The notes under the pieces were generated by a model. The model worked only from the letters and a program-made list of their open reading frames with translations, searched no databases and was not told the DNA's origin. The translations under genes and the position numbers were made by a program. Positions 32,273-43,642 of a DNA stretch of 64,000 nucleotides are shown here, one piece after another (positions within the stretch are counted from its first letter, which is position 1; each line of letters opens with the position of its first letter). Source of the DNA: Salminus brasiliensis (taxonomy: Eukaryota > Chordata > Actinopteri > Characiformes > Bryconidae); assembly GCF_030463535.1 (NCBI RefSeq), contig NC_132881.1:2827526-2891525 (forward strand). The letters run 5' to 3'.

Positions 32273-32472
32273 ATTCTCACTTAGCCTGCTGAGCTAGTCT
32301 TCTCAACCCTGGCAAATAAAGCTTAGCTATCCCATCTCCACCACTCTCATAGAGAACACCAGTCATATCTTAAAGCATTTAAATGATCATTGACTCTGAC
32401 TGTTTATGATTGGTTGACAAGTTGGTGTGTAACATGCAAATAAGTATGCTGGATCATAGTAAGGTGTCATGG

Positions 32473-32510
<38 letters not shown>

Positions 32511-32722
32511 CTGAAAGAAGAAAGTCCACACGTATCCACAGTCTTATAGTGTCTTTATTTTTTATTTTTTTATTGTCAGTTGACTGAAGGAACCGTCTCT
32601 GGGAATCATCAGCTCGGGGTCATGACCTGAAACAGTGCAGGAGAATTTTAAAGAGATCAGACAAACGATGGACGAAGAGTGGAGAACTGAGTCTTACTGA
32701 ACACACTTATCACCAGCCTATA

Positions 32723-32763
<41 letters not shown>

Positions 32764-32840
32764 GTGCTGTTAATCTATTAAAAGCACGTCTGTGAAATTT
32801 TGGGCGAGAGAAGAAATAAATGTGTGGCGTGTCTAGAAGA

Positions 32841-32881
<41 letters not shown>

Positions 32882-33625
32882 GGGAGAGAGAGATGAGGGA
32901 CGGAGAAAGAGAGAGATGAGGGAGAGAGAACCTTTAGAAATTTATGTTCTACTGAACTCAAGAAGATCCTCAACCCAAAACACACCTGATGTTCTAATGA
33001 TGTCTAATGAAGCAGGTGGAACTCCATCTGCACTACCAGCACCGACCACTAGGTGTCCAGCAGCTGAAGGACAGAAATTTTGGGCGGGAGAAGAAATAAA
33101 TGTGTGGCGTGTCTAGAAGAAGAACAACACTGGTGTTGTCCTAGAACAACACTGGTGCAGACTGAAGACAGCTCGAGCTCCAGTCTCACAGCTGAAGCTG
33201 ATCTTCTCTAACTGAATGAAAGCAGTGGGTGAAAGACTCTTCAGCAGGAGGATCAGCATCAGCTCCCACAATCAGAGCTGAAACAGCTCAGTCAGAGCTT
33301 CACCTGCTACCTGTGAGAAGAGCAGAGTTTTGTTGGGAACTCACCTGGTTTCTCTGCTGATCTTCCTCTGGAGCTGTTCTTCTGTCATCTTGTTCTCCAA
33401 GGCGATGTTCTTCCATCTTCTGCTCTTCTCTACTCTGGATCAGGTGGAGATTTAGATCACTGGTGTAAACAGACTTGAAGGTGGAGGTGATGATAGCTGT
33501 GTTCCTGAGCAGTTCTTTACAGGCTGGTTGTGAAGGTGCAGTAATAAGCATGGCTGCTGTTAGAGGGTGAATACGTGAAGAAGATGCCCCGCCCACAAAT
33601 CTACCCCAGTCTGAGTGACATCTAA
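32272..33625 (-). mobile_element. Large inverted-repeat element, copy 2, right arm
   Basis: The arm begins with a diverged version of the inner arm sequence (GCTGAGCTAGTCTTCTC, versus GCTGAACTAGTCTTCTC in copy 1). It ends at about 33590-33625 with CCCGCCCACAAATCTACC and CCAGTCTGAGTG, the same terminus as copy 1. Simple tracts (CT)n at 32473-32508, (TA)n at 32729-32757 and (GA)n at 32843-32878 interrupt it. AATTTTGGGCG and the bases after it, to CGTGTCTAGAAGA, occur twice, at about 32797-32838 and 33078-33119. Confidence 0.65.
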
Positions 33626-33639
33626 CTGCAGACCTGGAG

Positions 33640-35100
33640 ACTAGACTAAAGCATCAGCTTTTCTACTAGCATGCTGGTCATACTGGTCCTGGTGGTCTAC
33701 GTTGGTGAGGGTTCCCCCGTCTTTCGGAGTAGGGAATACCAGTTGAAATGTCCTACTTAGAACTCAGGAATCCCGACATCCGAAACTGACATGAATGAAA
33801 ATGGGCGGAGTCAACAACCAGTACCCAATAATAAGCTTTTTTTTGACACTGCAGGCACGTCATCTCCACCCCTTCCTGTAGCTGTCAATGTTAGGACCTA
33901 TCTTACACTGGTGTTCTGAACCTCACAGCTCTTCCTACCATAGAACTACGTCATTCCAAGAAGCCCATTCAGCGAAATGCTCAGACCAGCTGTGTTAAGC
34001 TTTTTGACCATAGAAACGCAGAGAAACCATCTCAAATCTGAAAAAAAGCTACAAGCAAAAGCTAAAAATTGTGGAAAGTTGGAAGGAAACCCCCTTCCTG
34101 CTAGTACGTAATTTCTATGATATTGCTAGCTGGTTGCTATGGTATCCCAGGTGGTTCCTTTGGTTTTGCAAAGTTCTTGCAAGGTGACTGCAACAGTTTC
34201 AGTTAAGGCAGCTGCTGTTTTGTTATTCAGTGGTTGCTAGGCAGTTGCTATGGTTGCCCAGATGGTTTCTATGGTGACTTATTAAGGTGGTTATCAAGTG
34301 GCTGATATGGTGCCCCGTGGTTGGTCGGGTAGGCGTTACTAGTGTATTTGTGTCATTGTGCCATTCGAAAGGGTGCCAAAACTTTTGCATGCCAGTTTTT
34401 CCTATGGGGGAAGAAACCCTGTGTCCGATCAAAGCGAACAAAGTGAATTTGAATACGAGCCTGAATCCCACTGATCGGTGAATTCCTGCAGCTCTTTAGA
34501 CGCGTTGTTCTTATTTCCTGTTTATATGAAGTGAATTAGAGACCTTGTTTTTTATTATTCATATTTTATTTGTAGGGTGATCAGGTGACCACATTTTTTC
34601 CTATATGTCATTAAAAGTTAAGCTTTGTTAGCTCTTCCAGTTAGCATGTTAGCATCGGGGAATCCACGTCCTCGCGATGAAACCATGTTGCTGTGGAAGC
34701 AAAAAGAGGAAACTGGGAAACTGAGATCATGAAAATATGAACACATAGGACATCCATTATCATCCAGAGTTACAGTACTGTACTGAACGGCTCAAGGTTC
34801 TTACTGAAAGGAAGAGCTTGTATAGGCCCTAAAATAGAACCCTGTGGCACTCCGCAAAATCTGAAACTAAATGGCTACACTATAGGGCTAAAAACAGATT
34901 CAATAACCAGGGGGTTAAAGGCATTGTCCAGCATGAGAGGAGGTTCTATAATAATAATAATAATTATTATTATTATATATTATTATTATTAAAAAAATAA
35001 GACGTTATTATTGGGCTGTGTGTTTCAATCATGGTTCGATAATGTGGGGCAACTGAAAGAGATGGAGATGTGAGCATTTAACCATTATGATCACAATACA
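33640..35100. other. Spacer with GGTTGCTA-type repeats
   Basis: The interval 34120-34330 holds scattered GGTTGCTATGG, GGTGGTTC and CAGTTGCTATGG motifs, a degenerate minisatellite style often seen in fish. An (AAT/ATT)n stretch lies near 34952-34990. I see no exon before the last exon of the first ISG12-like gene. Confidence 0.5.
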
Positions 35101-35116
35101 TACGTAGAAGGTGCCT

Positions 35117-36876
35117 TTACGCCAGGGCATCTGCGATGGCTCCGCCTACAGTCGCTCCTATGGCGCCCGCGACTGTTGTCGCGGTACTAGACAAGCCGGC
35201 GGCACCTAAACAACATAGAAAATTAAACAACATCAAAAATTCCCACGGCCATTAAAGATGACACCAGAGGCTCTCTGCTTTTCACACTCTACAGGTATTA
35301 CAAATTGTAGGCCAACCTCTAATTCAATCCCACAATACCCCTGAGGCCCACTTATCCTCTAGACATACACCACAGGGCACTTTATTAGGAACACCTGTAC
35401 ATTCCTCATTCATGCATCATTCATGTAATTATCTTTTCAGCCAAACTTGCAACGCAGGTTCAGCTATAGCTAAAGTTCACCTCGACCATCGGAATGAGGA
35501 AAAGGCACCAACAGTCATATGATTTACGTCAAACAATCAACAATCATCTCAGAACAGCAAAAGAGCACGTCTTAAACGTCTGGTTTCACGAACTGGACAG
35601 CGAGCTTGACGTTCTTCTGTGGCCTTCCCCGTCTATCAGAACGCCTTCGGGATGAAGGTCCTGAACGCTCATGTCAACATCAACCAGGAATGCTTCCAAA
35701 AGCTTGAGGAATTGAATCCGTTAAGGATTAAGGCGATTTCCAGAGTAACGAAAGGCCCTGCCTACACAGATCAGCCATAACATTAACACCACTGACAGGT
35801 GACGGATTATCCTCATCTGAACAGTCAGGTTTTGAACAATGAGCGAGCATAAGAGTCACTCTGATACAGGCATGTCTCGAGGGGTCAGCATTCCCAGTAT
35901 GCAGTGATCAGTACCTACCAAAAGTGCTAACGGCAACAGGATCATGGTCACTGTTATGGCTGATCATGATTAAGACATGATTTCTGTCTACGGATTGCAG
36001 TACGGTACGCCGACGTCTGAGAAAAGCCCTTCCTGTGTTCCAGACCTTTCCGACGTCTTACCCACAGACTGCAGGACGGCAACGATGCTCCCAGCCGCCA
36101 CCCCTCCGCCATTAGCCACGGCTGCGCTGGACATCATCCAGGAGGCGACGGATCCTGCTGCTATGCCGCCAGCAGTGAAACCCGCGGCCGACACCACGAC
36201 TGGGGTTAGCACCACAGCTCCAGCTGAAAGACGACAGGCAGAGGAATGCTGTTTAGCCTAGGGATGCTAATTTAGCTTCAACCACGCACCCATTAACAAC
36301 CTTATAAAGAGCTTGGTTATCTATACTCAATTCTTTTTTTCGATTACATTTTCAATTACATTTTCAATTACATTTTCACCCAATTATGTGTATCTACTCC
36401 TTACATTTTAAAAATAGCCTCGTTACTCCTATTTCATTCCAGCTTGCCATTAAACCCCACCCAGAGTCTGATTGTGGTTGGATGAGAAGTATAAACAGAC
36501 ACCATTCTGATTCCCTATTGAGAGGAGAAATGTGTTTTTAGGGGGGGGGGTAGTGCACTATAGACCCCTATGGCGCGGCCTAAGCTTTTGGTCTTTGTTT
36601 TCCTTCCATTACTTTTACTTTTCTACTTGAAGTCGTTCTGAAACCAGTACTTTTACACTTTTACTGGAGTAAAAAGCTTCAGTTGATACTTCAGCTTCTA
36701 TAGAAGTCTTTTAAACCCTCGTATCTCCACTCACTTCTACCTGAGGAATGAAGCAGGTGACTACTCAACAGAACACAGCCTAATGAGTAGAAATGTAGCC
36801 TACCTGCTCCGGCAGCCACACCTGCGATTGTTGCTGTTCATGAGAAGGTATAAAAAGAAAATGTATACACTAAATA

Positions 36877-36926
<50 letters not shown>

Positions 36927-36977
36927 TTAATCAATCAAGATATACACAAAAAAACCTCTGTACTCACCCCAGTCCAT
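35117..36977 (-). CDS. ifi27l: ISG12/IFI27-like protein, gene A
   Basis: This is a small hydrophobic protein of the ISG12/IFI27 family. Family members are interferon-induced and have been placed in mitochondrial and nuclear membranes, with roles in apoptosis and antiviral responses. Four coding exons join in phase: 36968-36977, 36804-36833, 36062-36223 and 35117-35205, giving 96 aa. The family core is clear in exon 3: SAAGFTAGGIAAGS, then MMSSAAVANGGGVAAGS and VAVLQSVG. The last exon reads AAGLSSTATTVAGAIGATVG and ends in ADALA. Every internal junction is phase 1. The 10-base first coding exon (Met-Asp-Trp plus one base) is the least certain part. It is the only suitable ATG-donor pair I found upstream, and a TGA directly before exon 2 in this frame requires an upstream exon. 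A related gene follows 1.4 kb away in the same orientation. Confidence 0.85.
35375..35720. mobile_element. Dispersed repeat starting CACTTTATTAGGAACACCTG
   Basis: CACTTTATTAGGAACACCTG is a very common fish repeat end. Its complement resembles the TTTCTAATAAAGTGGCCAG units that make up the minisatellites at 53.15 and 62.93 kb. The element interior (CATCTCAGAACAGCAAAAGA and nearby) has no open frame. It lies in intron 3 of ISG12-like gene A. Confidence 0.55.
35767..35965. mobile_element. Small element with ATCAGCCATAAC inverted ends
   Basis: The left end is ATCAGCCATAACATTAACAC and the right end, GTTATGGCTGATCAT, is its inverted counterpart. The interior has TGCAGTGATCAGTACCTACC, which also occurs at 9765 and 59200. 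About 200 bp, non-coding, in intron 3 of ISG12-like gene A. Confidence 0.6.
36885..36927. repeat. (AC)n(AT)n compound microsatellite
   Basis: About 13 AC units followed by about 8 AT units, in intron 1 of ISG12-like gene A. Confidence 0.95.
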
Positions 36978-37040
36978 CGTTTCTACTGATGCCCAAAACC
37001 TGTCTGCCCTCCTATTTAACTAAGGTGGCCACTCTTCTAC

Positions 37041-37055
37041 AGAAATGAAACTGAG
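37041..37055. promoter_or_regulatory. IRF/ISRE-like site upstream of ISG12-like gene A
   Basis: AGAAATGAAACTGAG contains the IRF core AANNGAAA and a GAAACT half-site. It is one base shorter in spacing than a perfect ISRE (GAAANNGAAACT). It lies about 65-75 bases upstream of the proposed start codon, where ISREs of interferon-stimulated genes usually lie. Confidence 0.4.
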
Positions 37056-37059
37056 TAGT

Positions 37060-38330
37060 CGGGTTCAGCTCCTCCCCCTAGTTTGGATCCCAGGAGGACA
37101 ATGTTCACTCCAGTAGTAAGGGGAACTGGGGGGGTCCCACCATAGTCACATAGTCAAATATCACAGAGAGAAAGACAGACATGCAGGGTGATATTTCTGT
37201 CTGGTGGGAGGAGTAATTAAAACTGATTAATAATTTATAATATTAATAATTAAAATAGTACGTCTGCTCTTCTGACAAACAAGTATCCAAATCAGGAAGT
37301 CGGTCAAAACTATAAAGCTATCTGCATATCCTGAAACCTGTTTTAGTGAGTGTGTGACGACTTGACTTAGGAGGTTAGGAGTTGACTCCAATCCTAATGT
37401 TTGCTCTATTGTAAACAGAGCTGCATAGGCATATAGTGGTTCAGTCACTGCACGGTTGTGTGGACGGTCGCGAAAGGCACATTAAGCCATACACGTCATT
37501 CCACAACTTGCTTGATACAACATATATCAACCAGAGACAGATGATATCTGCCAGTGTCGTTTACTGCCTCCAATCCTGGATAGATTGAGTGCATTATTTT
37601 AATAATCGCGACATGTTGGATCACTGACTTCTGGAGGAATGTGGTGTGGTGAAAATCCCTGTATTTCTTAATATCGTAATTAATATTGCAAAAAAAACAC
37701 AAAAAAAAACAAAAGTATCAGTTAATTAAAAGTATAACAAGACAATCCATTTCCTCCATCCTCAAAACTTACCCAATGTCACATGATGCCCCACTCTCCT
37801 CTACTTCAGCTGTAGAAAATTAACCACTGTGGTGGACGTGATGGTCCCCAGATCTAAGACGGACTAAATGCCTACATTACATTTAAAGCAGCAGTCCTTA
37901 AGATTTTTTGGGGGTTAACTGAAAGCAGGAGTAGTGTTCCTGAGTGGACAGGGGGCACTATTCCAATAAATAGTATCAATGTGCTGTGTGACCACACCAG
38001 CAAAGCCCAATACATTCATTCTAAAAGAGTGGTCTGGTAGGTTTGGGCCACGTCGCACGTGTAGAAGATCTACTGACGCTTTACTGACGGAGATGCAAGA
38101 CGCAACAGCGTAAAAGGAAATGTTCCACCAGGTCCTTCGTAACGGGTTTGTCAGAATTGATTTATTTATTTATTTTTTACTGATCAATTACAAATTACAG
38201 AAATGTTCCGTTGCGTGTCCCCGCCCGCCACGTCCGCCCTGAAGGAGGGTGATTTGAAGGTCTACCTTCTCTTCTCCACTGGACAAAGATCCAGGCTGGT
38301 GGTTTCATTCTATGGTTTGGGGGGGGGGGG
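37060..38330. other. Intergenic DNA between the two ISG12-like genes
   Basis: AT-rich unique sequence without simple repeats of note. A 73-codon and a 68-codon minus-strand frame show no recognisable features. Nothing resembling a third ISG12 exon was seen. Confidence 0.5.
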
Positions 38331-39509
38331 TTACGGCTTTTTACGAAATCCAGCTAGTCGTCCACCTAGCCATCCAGCAACCCCGCCTATCACCCCACCT
38401 GTGGAGGCAACCGCTGTCGCCATACCAGTAGACAATCCCGCGGCACCTGGGAAGGAGAGTGAATTCGATAAGCTGTCAATTACAATTTTTTTAACCATCA
38501 ATTACAATTACAATTACGTAAACTATAGGGGAGCCGTGCTTTCCTCCGAACGCTCGTTCCCATCACAACCATGCGGATTATCTGACCGATCAATGGAGTG
38601 ATTGACCGGCGGAGCCGCCTACCTGCTGACTGAAGGGCGGCCACCAGACTGCCAGCAGCAATTCCACCCCCATTGGCTATGGCGGCTGATGACATCATGC
38701 CGGCTGCTGCGGAACTTGCGGCGATCCCAGCCGAGGTGAAGCCTATGGCTGCGATAGCCAAAGGAGCCGCAATCACAGCAGACACTGCAAGACAATGACC
38801 GTTAGAGCATCAGACACTACCTCAGTGCGTATGGATTCAGCTTCTGCGCCGCTTTATGACTGCTCATGCTATTAATGGCCAAGTTTAATATGCGGCTGTC
38901 CCACTTTAATATAGGGCTGGCCAATATGATAAAAACACTGTATCACAATAACAATGCTCATCAGGACAGACAGGATCGCAGGCAAAATGCATCAGTAATG
39001 ATGGATTTTTAAAAACTACCTTCCAAACACTGTCCCATATTTAGCACAGTGATAATTACACAGTTTGTAATGAAACATGCAGCCGATCTGTGTTATTTAA
39101 GCACTGACCGTATCCCTGATTTCCTCAAAAAAGCAGATGGCAAATTTATCACGCTCTGCCTCAATACCAATCACACATGACACATGCCGGACATCTACAC
39201 TTCTACAGAAATAGGCACTATATGTCAAAAGTATCCAGACACCAGGCATTACTGCATTCAGTTATTGTACTTTCCAGTGCACCTCTTCCTGACACAGGCC
39301 TTCACACATCTTATACAGTCTCCATAGCTCTGGAGCAGCAACCCAGGAGTCTATTGCCCTTTGGGTAGAGGGGGAGAGGGGGATCAGGGGGATCTAAACA
39401 CTTACCTGCGCCTGTAGCAACCCCGGCAATGACGAAGCTCTCTAAAATTAAAAAGCAGATAAAGATGGTTATAGAAATGATCAATAATATTGATGTTATG
39501 AGTGGATGG

Positions 39510-39547
<38 letters not shown>

Positions 39548-39580
39548 GAGGTTCGATCGATTGATCGACTTACTCTTCAT
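38331..39580 (-). CDS. ifi27l: ISG12/IFI27-like protein, gene B
   Basis: This is a second member of the ISG12/IFI27 family. Four coding exons join in phase: 39574-39580, 39406-39441, 38623-38784 and 38331-38446, giving 106 aa. The first exon is only seven bases (ATGAAGA, then GTAAGT), so the protein starts MKKSFVIAGVATGAV. Exon 3 carries IGFTSAGIAASSAAAGMMSS, then AAIANGGGIAAGSLVAALQ, the family core. Exon 4 reads AAGLSTGMATAVAS followed by glycine-rich sequence and a basic end, GFRKKP, which gene A lacks. Exon 3 is 162 bases in both genes and all internal junctions are phase 1, supporting tandem duplication. An (AAT)n tract lies in intron 1. I see no clear ISRE just upstream; a GC-rich ZNF143/CRE cassette lies about 270 bases upstream. 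Confidence 0.9.
39512..39547. repeat. (AAT)n microsatellite
   Basis: About 12 AAT units in intron 1 of ISG12-like gene B. A similar (AAT)n tract at 40319-40358 sits directly before the second promoter cassette. Confidence 0.95.
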
Positions 39581-39844
39581 GTTCTCACTTCACCCCTATA
39601 ATAAACACGTAAACACCAAACCCAGCTGCAACACAGTTGAGGAAGTGCAAGCCATGTGCTTCTCAACGTCACCATTTGGAAATTTTATATTTAAAAAATA
39701 GATAAATTAATTAAAAATAAACAAACAAAATAATAATAAGAATAAGAATGAGAATAAAAAATAAAAAAAACTCAAATTTGTAAATTTGTAAAACGCTCAC
39801 TCTCGTACAACAGCGGAATCTTTGCTGAACCGTTTAATCGAGGA

Positions 39845-39965
39845 AAACGCGAATAAACTACAACTCCCAGACTCGGCGCCGGCGCCGCTCTGTCCAATAT
39901 ACAGGCGATGACGTCATCGAGGCGACATATTTTGTAGTCCGTTTAAGAGAAACGGGCTCAAAAAC
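39845..39965. promoter_or_regulatory. Promoter-like cassette, copy 1 (ZNF143 site plus CRE)
   Basis: ACTACAACTCCCAG at 39857-39870 matches the ZNF143/THAP11 site. A perfect palindromic CRE, TGACGTCA, lies at 39909-39916. Between them is CpG-rich GGCGCCGGCGCC. The module TTTTGTAGTCCGTTTAAGAG follows. The block reappears at 40357-40477 at a fixed offset of 512. It could serve as promoter for ISG12-like gene B or for an unseen plus-strand transcript. Confidence 0.6.
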
Positions 39966-40019
39966 TGTAGAAAAACGGATGCACTTACTTTACACATGAA
40001 AAGGGTGTGTTACACCAAG

Positions 40020-40317
40020 AGTCTTTCAGTCTGCGTACGTCTGGTGAAGGTGCTGTTTGTGTAATCGATTAGATTCAGATGAACATTTTACAGATTTTAT
40101 CTCACGGCGTCATTTTTCTGTCGGTACTGCCGATAAGAAGTGGATTTAATTCCAGGATCACAAAAATAAACTTGTAAAACTTGTCAAATTGACGACAAAA
40201 AGGTCAATTCTATACGTTTTAATGGTCACACTACCGCATACATGTACTTATAATGCCATATTTACTGTATATCGTAGTTTTAGCCAACACTGGCCGCTTT
40301 CTATAGGTTATTGTGAA

Positions 40318-40320
<3 letters not shown>
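40020..40320. repeat. Triplicated segment X, copy 1
   Basis: Contains GGTGAAGGTGCTGTTTGTGT, GATTTAATTCCAGGA, CTTGTAAAACTTGTCAA and GCCATATTTACTGTA, then TTTTAGCCAACACTGGCCG. The same modules in the same order occur at 42255-42490, and the second half at 43195-43345. Confidence 0.7.
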
Positions 40321-40356
<36 letters not shown>

Positions 40357-40359
<3 letters not shown>

Positions 40360-40477
40360 CGCAAATGAACTACAACTCCCAGACTCGGCACCGGCGCCGC
40401 TCCGTCTAATATAAGGCAGGTGACGTCATCGGGGCGACATATTTTGTAGTCCGTTTAAGAGAAACGGGCTCAAAATC
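40357..40477. promoter_or_regulatory. Promoter-like cassette, copy 2 (ZNF143 site plus CRE)
   Basis: Direct duplicate of 39845-39965. The ZNF143-type site is at 40369-40382 and the CRE at 40421-40428, both kept intact. Substitutions fall mainly between the motifs (for example GGCACCGGCGCC). No indel is needed between the two motifs to align the copies. Confidence 0.6.
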
Positions 40478-40620
40478 GGTAGTTCTCTTTTTAAAAAATA
40501 AATCCCATGATGTTTTGCATCGCAGACGCAGTGGCGAATGTAGCGGCGACTCTAGACGACGTGTAAAACTCCCACAAAGCGCATCGGCTCCAGTTCATTG
40601 ATTACCTGCGACTAACGCAG

Positions 40621-40633
40621 ACAGCAGGTGGCG
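40621..40633 (+). promoter_or_regulatory. CTCF-like motif
   Basis: ACAGCAGGTGGCG matches the CTCF core on the plus strand. A second, oppositely oriented motif lies 35 bases away. Confidence 0.4.
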
Positions 40634-40667
40634 TCGTTATCGGATCGGCAGAATTCCAGTCGCGCTC

Positions 40668-40681
40668 CGCCCTCTGGTGGC
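40668..40681 (-). promoter_or_regulatory. CTCF-like motif, opposite orientation
   Basis: CGCCCTCTGGTGGC reads GCCACCAGAGGGCG on the minus strand, a good CTCF core. It faces the site at 40621. Confidence 0.45.
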
Positions 40682-40749
40682 TAAAGTCTGCTATTGCAGT
40701 GCGTAGCATAGATCCAGACCGTTTCGACTTGTATTACAACAAAAGAGGC

Positions 40750-41400
40750 CTTAATCTAGATGTCTGAACATTTCAGTGAGGATTTGATTGCTTTTTTTTT
40801 TAGATCCCAAACGCATTGGATGGAGCTTCATTACTCTAAAGTCTACTTGCGGACATAAGAGGCTTATAATACTCAGTAGATGCTCGGCCCTGAGGCACGG
40901 TGACCCGAACTGCACTTTCAGTTGCCAGTGTTTATTTAAATGGAGATTAGCTGAATTCACTTCATTTGGACACACACCAATCAGCCAGGTGTCTGCTGTG
41001 AATGTAGAGATGTCAGACACCACAGGACACCTTCGGAAGGGGTCAGCACAAGGGGGGCCTACACAATATCAGGAAGGTGGTTTTAATGTTATGGTTGATC
41101 GGGGTACGCATCTTACAGTATTTACATCTTATATTATTAGCTCAACCTTATGCTCTTCTGCAGCACCCACTACCCTGCCTGTACTGAGGATGGTCACCAC
41201 CCAAATTAATAACCCAAACAGGTCAGCACTGGTCATCCTATGGTGGTTTTGGGGTGCAGCAGCACATGCATCTCCAAAAAGGTGGCTGCCCACAACCCTG
41301 CAGATCACACGCACTGGCCAACACCTACCTTCATGTTGACTTGTTAACTAACTAAGGAGCAGGAGGTGCGGAAACATGAAGACCAGAACCAGTCTCATCA
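40750..41400. other. Unique and element-derived spacer
   Basis: Contains an inverted end of the CATAACATTAAAACCAC repeat (GGTTTTAATGTTATGG at about 41080). A 183-codon plus-strand frame at 40788-41339 runs across it but is composite, crosses the repeat end and shows no domain I recognise. Confidence 0.4.
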
Positions 41401-41413
41401 CACCTCCACCCTA

Positions 41414-42007
<594 letters not shown>

Positions 42008-42254
42008 TATATCATTGCTGTATATGAAGATTATATGTAAATGGACATGCCTGAAGTCTACAGCTTTGTAGGCCTCAGATCAGTGGTTTGAAGGGCAGGA
42101 GCTTATAGGATGTCTGGAAGTAGAAGCAGAGAGCGGTGGGCTTCTCCATTGCGACAGTCGTGCTGCGCCGTGGCTCTCCGGCAGAACTTGCAGTTGTTAG
42201 ACCTGCAGATGAAGCTCACACTGAAAACTGGACGCCCTGAAAGTACACATGAAC

Positions 42255-42490
42255 AAGGAGTCCGGCGTGCGTCAGGTGAAGGTGCTGTTTATGTATCAGA
42301 TTAGAGTCGTATGTCACTGCTGCTGGTAATTAGTTGATTTAATTCCAGGAACTTGTAGAACTTGTAGAATTGATGCTTAAAAGGTCAACTCTAGACGTTT
42401 TAATGATCCATATACTTGCTCCTATGCTGCCATATTTACTGAACATCACAGTTTTAGCCAATACTGACTGTTTTCCACTGGTTACTGTTT
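42255..42490. repeat. Triplicated segment X, copy 2
   Basis: Contains GGTGAAGGTGCTGTTTATGT, GATTTAATTCCAGGA, GCTTAAAAGGTCAACTCTAG and TTTTAGCCAATACTGACTG, collinear with 40020-40320. The 140 bases before it (42110-42250) carry a short plus-strand open frame with no recognised relation. Confidence 0.7.
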
Positions 42491-43190
42491 GGTCGTTTTT
42501 AATCTCCAGCTACGAGACAAACCTTCTGAGGCTGGTGTGAGCAGTTTGAGGTCCTCTTAGACCCTGAGTGTGATCAGTATCGTCTCACATACTTGTATCT
42601 GACCGAAACAGCTGTGATTCATTTTCCCGGACAGTTTTTCTCTTGCAATTAAACATCAAACTGCATATAAGACTAAGATCTATGCAAATGTGCTCTGTTC
42701 TGATTGGTCGTCCCACAGTAGTCCTTATTCGAGAAGCGAGTGGGCATTTAGAGAGAGAGACGTCCTCCGAGTCTCTAATGCAGGGGTGCTCAAGGGCTCG
42801 TCCTGGTGTGGTGTAGTGTAGTGTGGTGTAGTTGCCTGGTGGGGGAATCAAAACCTAGCTTGCTGACTGGGAGATGGTGGTGTTCTCCACTACCTACACC
42901 AACCTGAACAGAGGGGTCAGTGCAGGTCGATTGCTACTGTACATAATCAGGCTACATTAAAGGAGCTACATTAAAGGGTTGTTTTGCGCAAGGTCATGAA
43001 GAACCCTTTTTTAACCCCGTAAACAGACTACGGTCCGCCGGTGGGCCGAAAGTGCTGTTACAAACTTCGATTAGCAGAGAATAGCCCCAGCTGTCTGTAC
43101 AGATGTCCCTGTAGTTACTGAGTAATACACCTTAGTGTGTAATAGGGGGTTAATTGGGGACTTTAACGGTTCTATACATCTCTTTTCCGA
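42490..43190. other. Unique spacer
   Basis: No gene is recognised. A TGGTGTAGTGTAGTGTGGTG short repeat lies near 42808-42830. The open frames are short and featureless. Confidence 0.45.
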
Positions 43191-43194
43191 ATAT

Positions 43195-43345
43195 GGTGCT
43201 TGAGGTAAGATTAGAACTTGCAGAACTGATGCTTAAAAGGTCAGTTCTAGAATAGTCCCACCTCCACATATATGCCCCTGAAATGCCATATTTACTGTAC
43301 ATCGCCGTTTTAGCCAACACTGGCCGTTTTCCATTGGTTACTGTA
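43195..43345. repeat. Triplicated segment X, copy 3 (partial)
   Basis: Contains GCTTAAAAGGTCAGTTCTAG, GCCATATTTACTGTACATCG and TTTTAGCCAACACTGGCCG. It matches only the second half of segment X. Confidence 0.65.
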
Positions 43346-43642
43346 AACTCCTAATGTGTAATAAGGGGTTAATTTGGGGGGAAACCTTTATGAACCTCTA
43401 AAAGGTTCGTCACGTGTCACATGTCCTCTCCAAACCGTTCTTTGCCGGATGGCAAGGCTCAAACACCCCTTTCGTAGCCCCTTCATTTTAAAGTAACTAC
43501 TTCGTTTTTCCCAACGACGCAAGCCCCTGAGAAGCTGCCGGGCCGCCGGGCTCTCCAGGGGACGCTTCCTCCTGAAAGGAGAAACACAAGCACAACAGAC
43601 AGAAACGAATCTAAAAGGCGAAGAGCGAATGAGGATCCAACA

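Larger units (their letters stand above)
40480..40740. other. CpG-containing unique DNA beside cassette 2
   Basis: Non-repetitive sequence, relatively rich in CpG, next to the second promoter-like cassette. It holds two CTCF-like motifs listed separately. No exon could be recognised on either strand. Confidence 0.35.

Noticed and set aside
40788-41339. 183-codon plus-strand frame
   Set aside because: Crosses the end of a dispersed repeat, has no recognised domain, and no splice-consistent neighbours were found.
42110-42304. 64-codon frame beside segment X
   Set aside because: Neither strand gives a recognisable protein; its end overlaps the triplicated segment.
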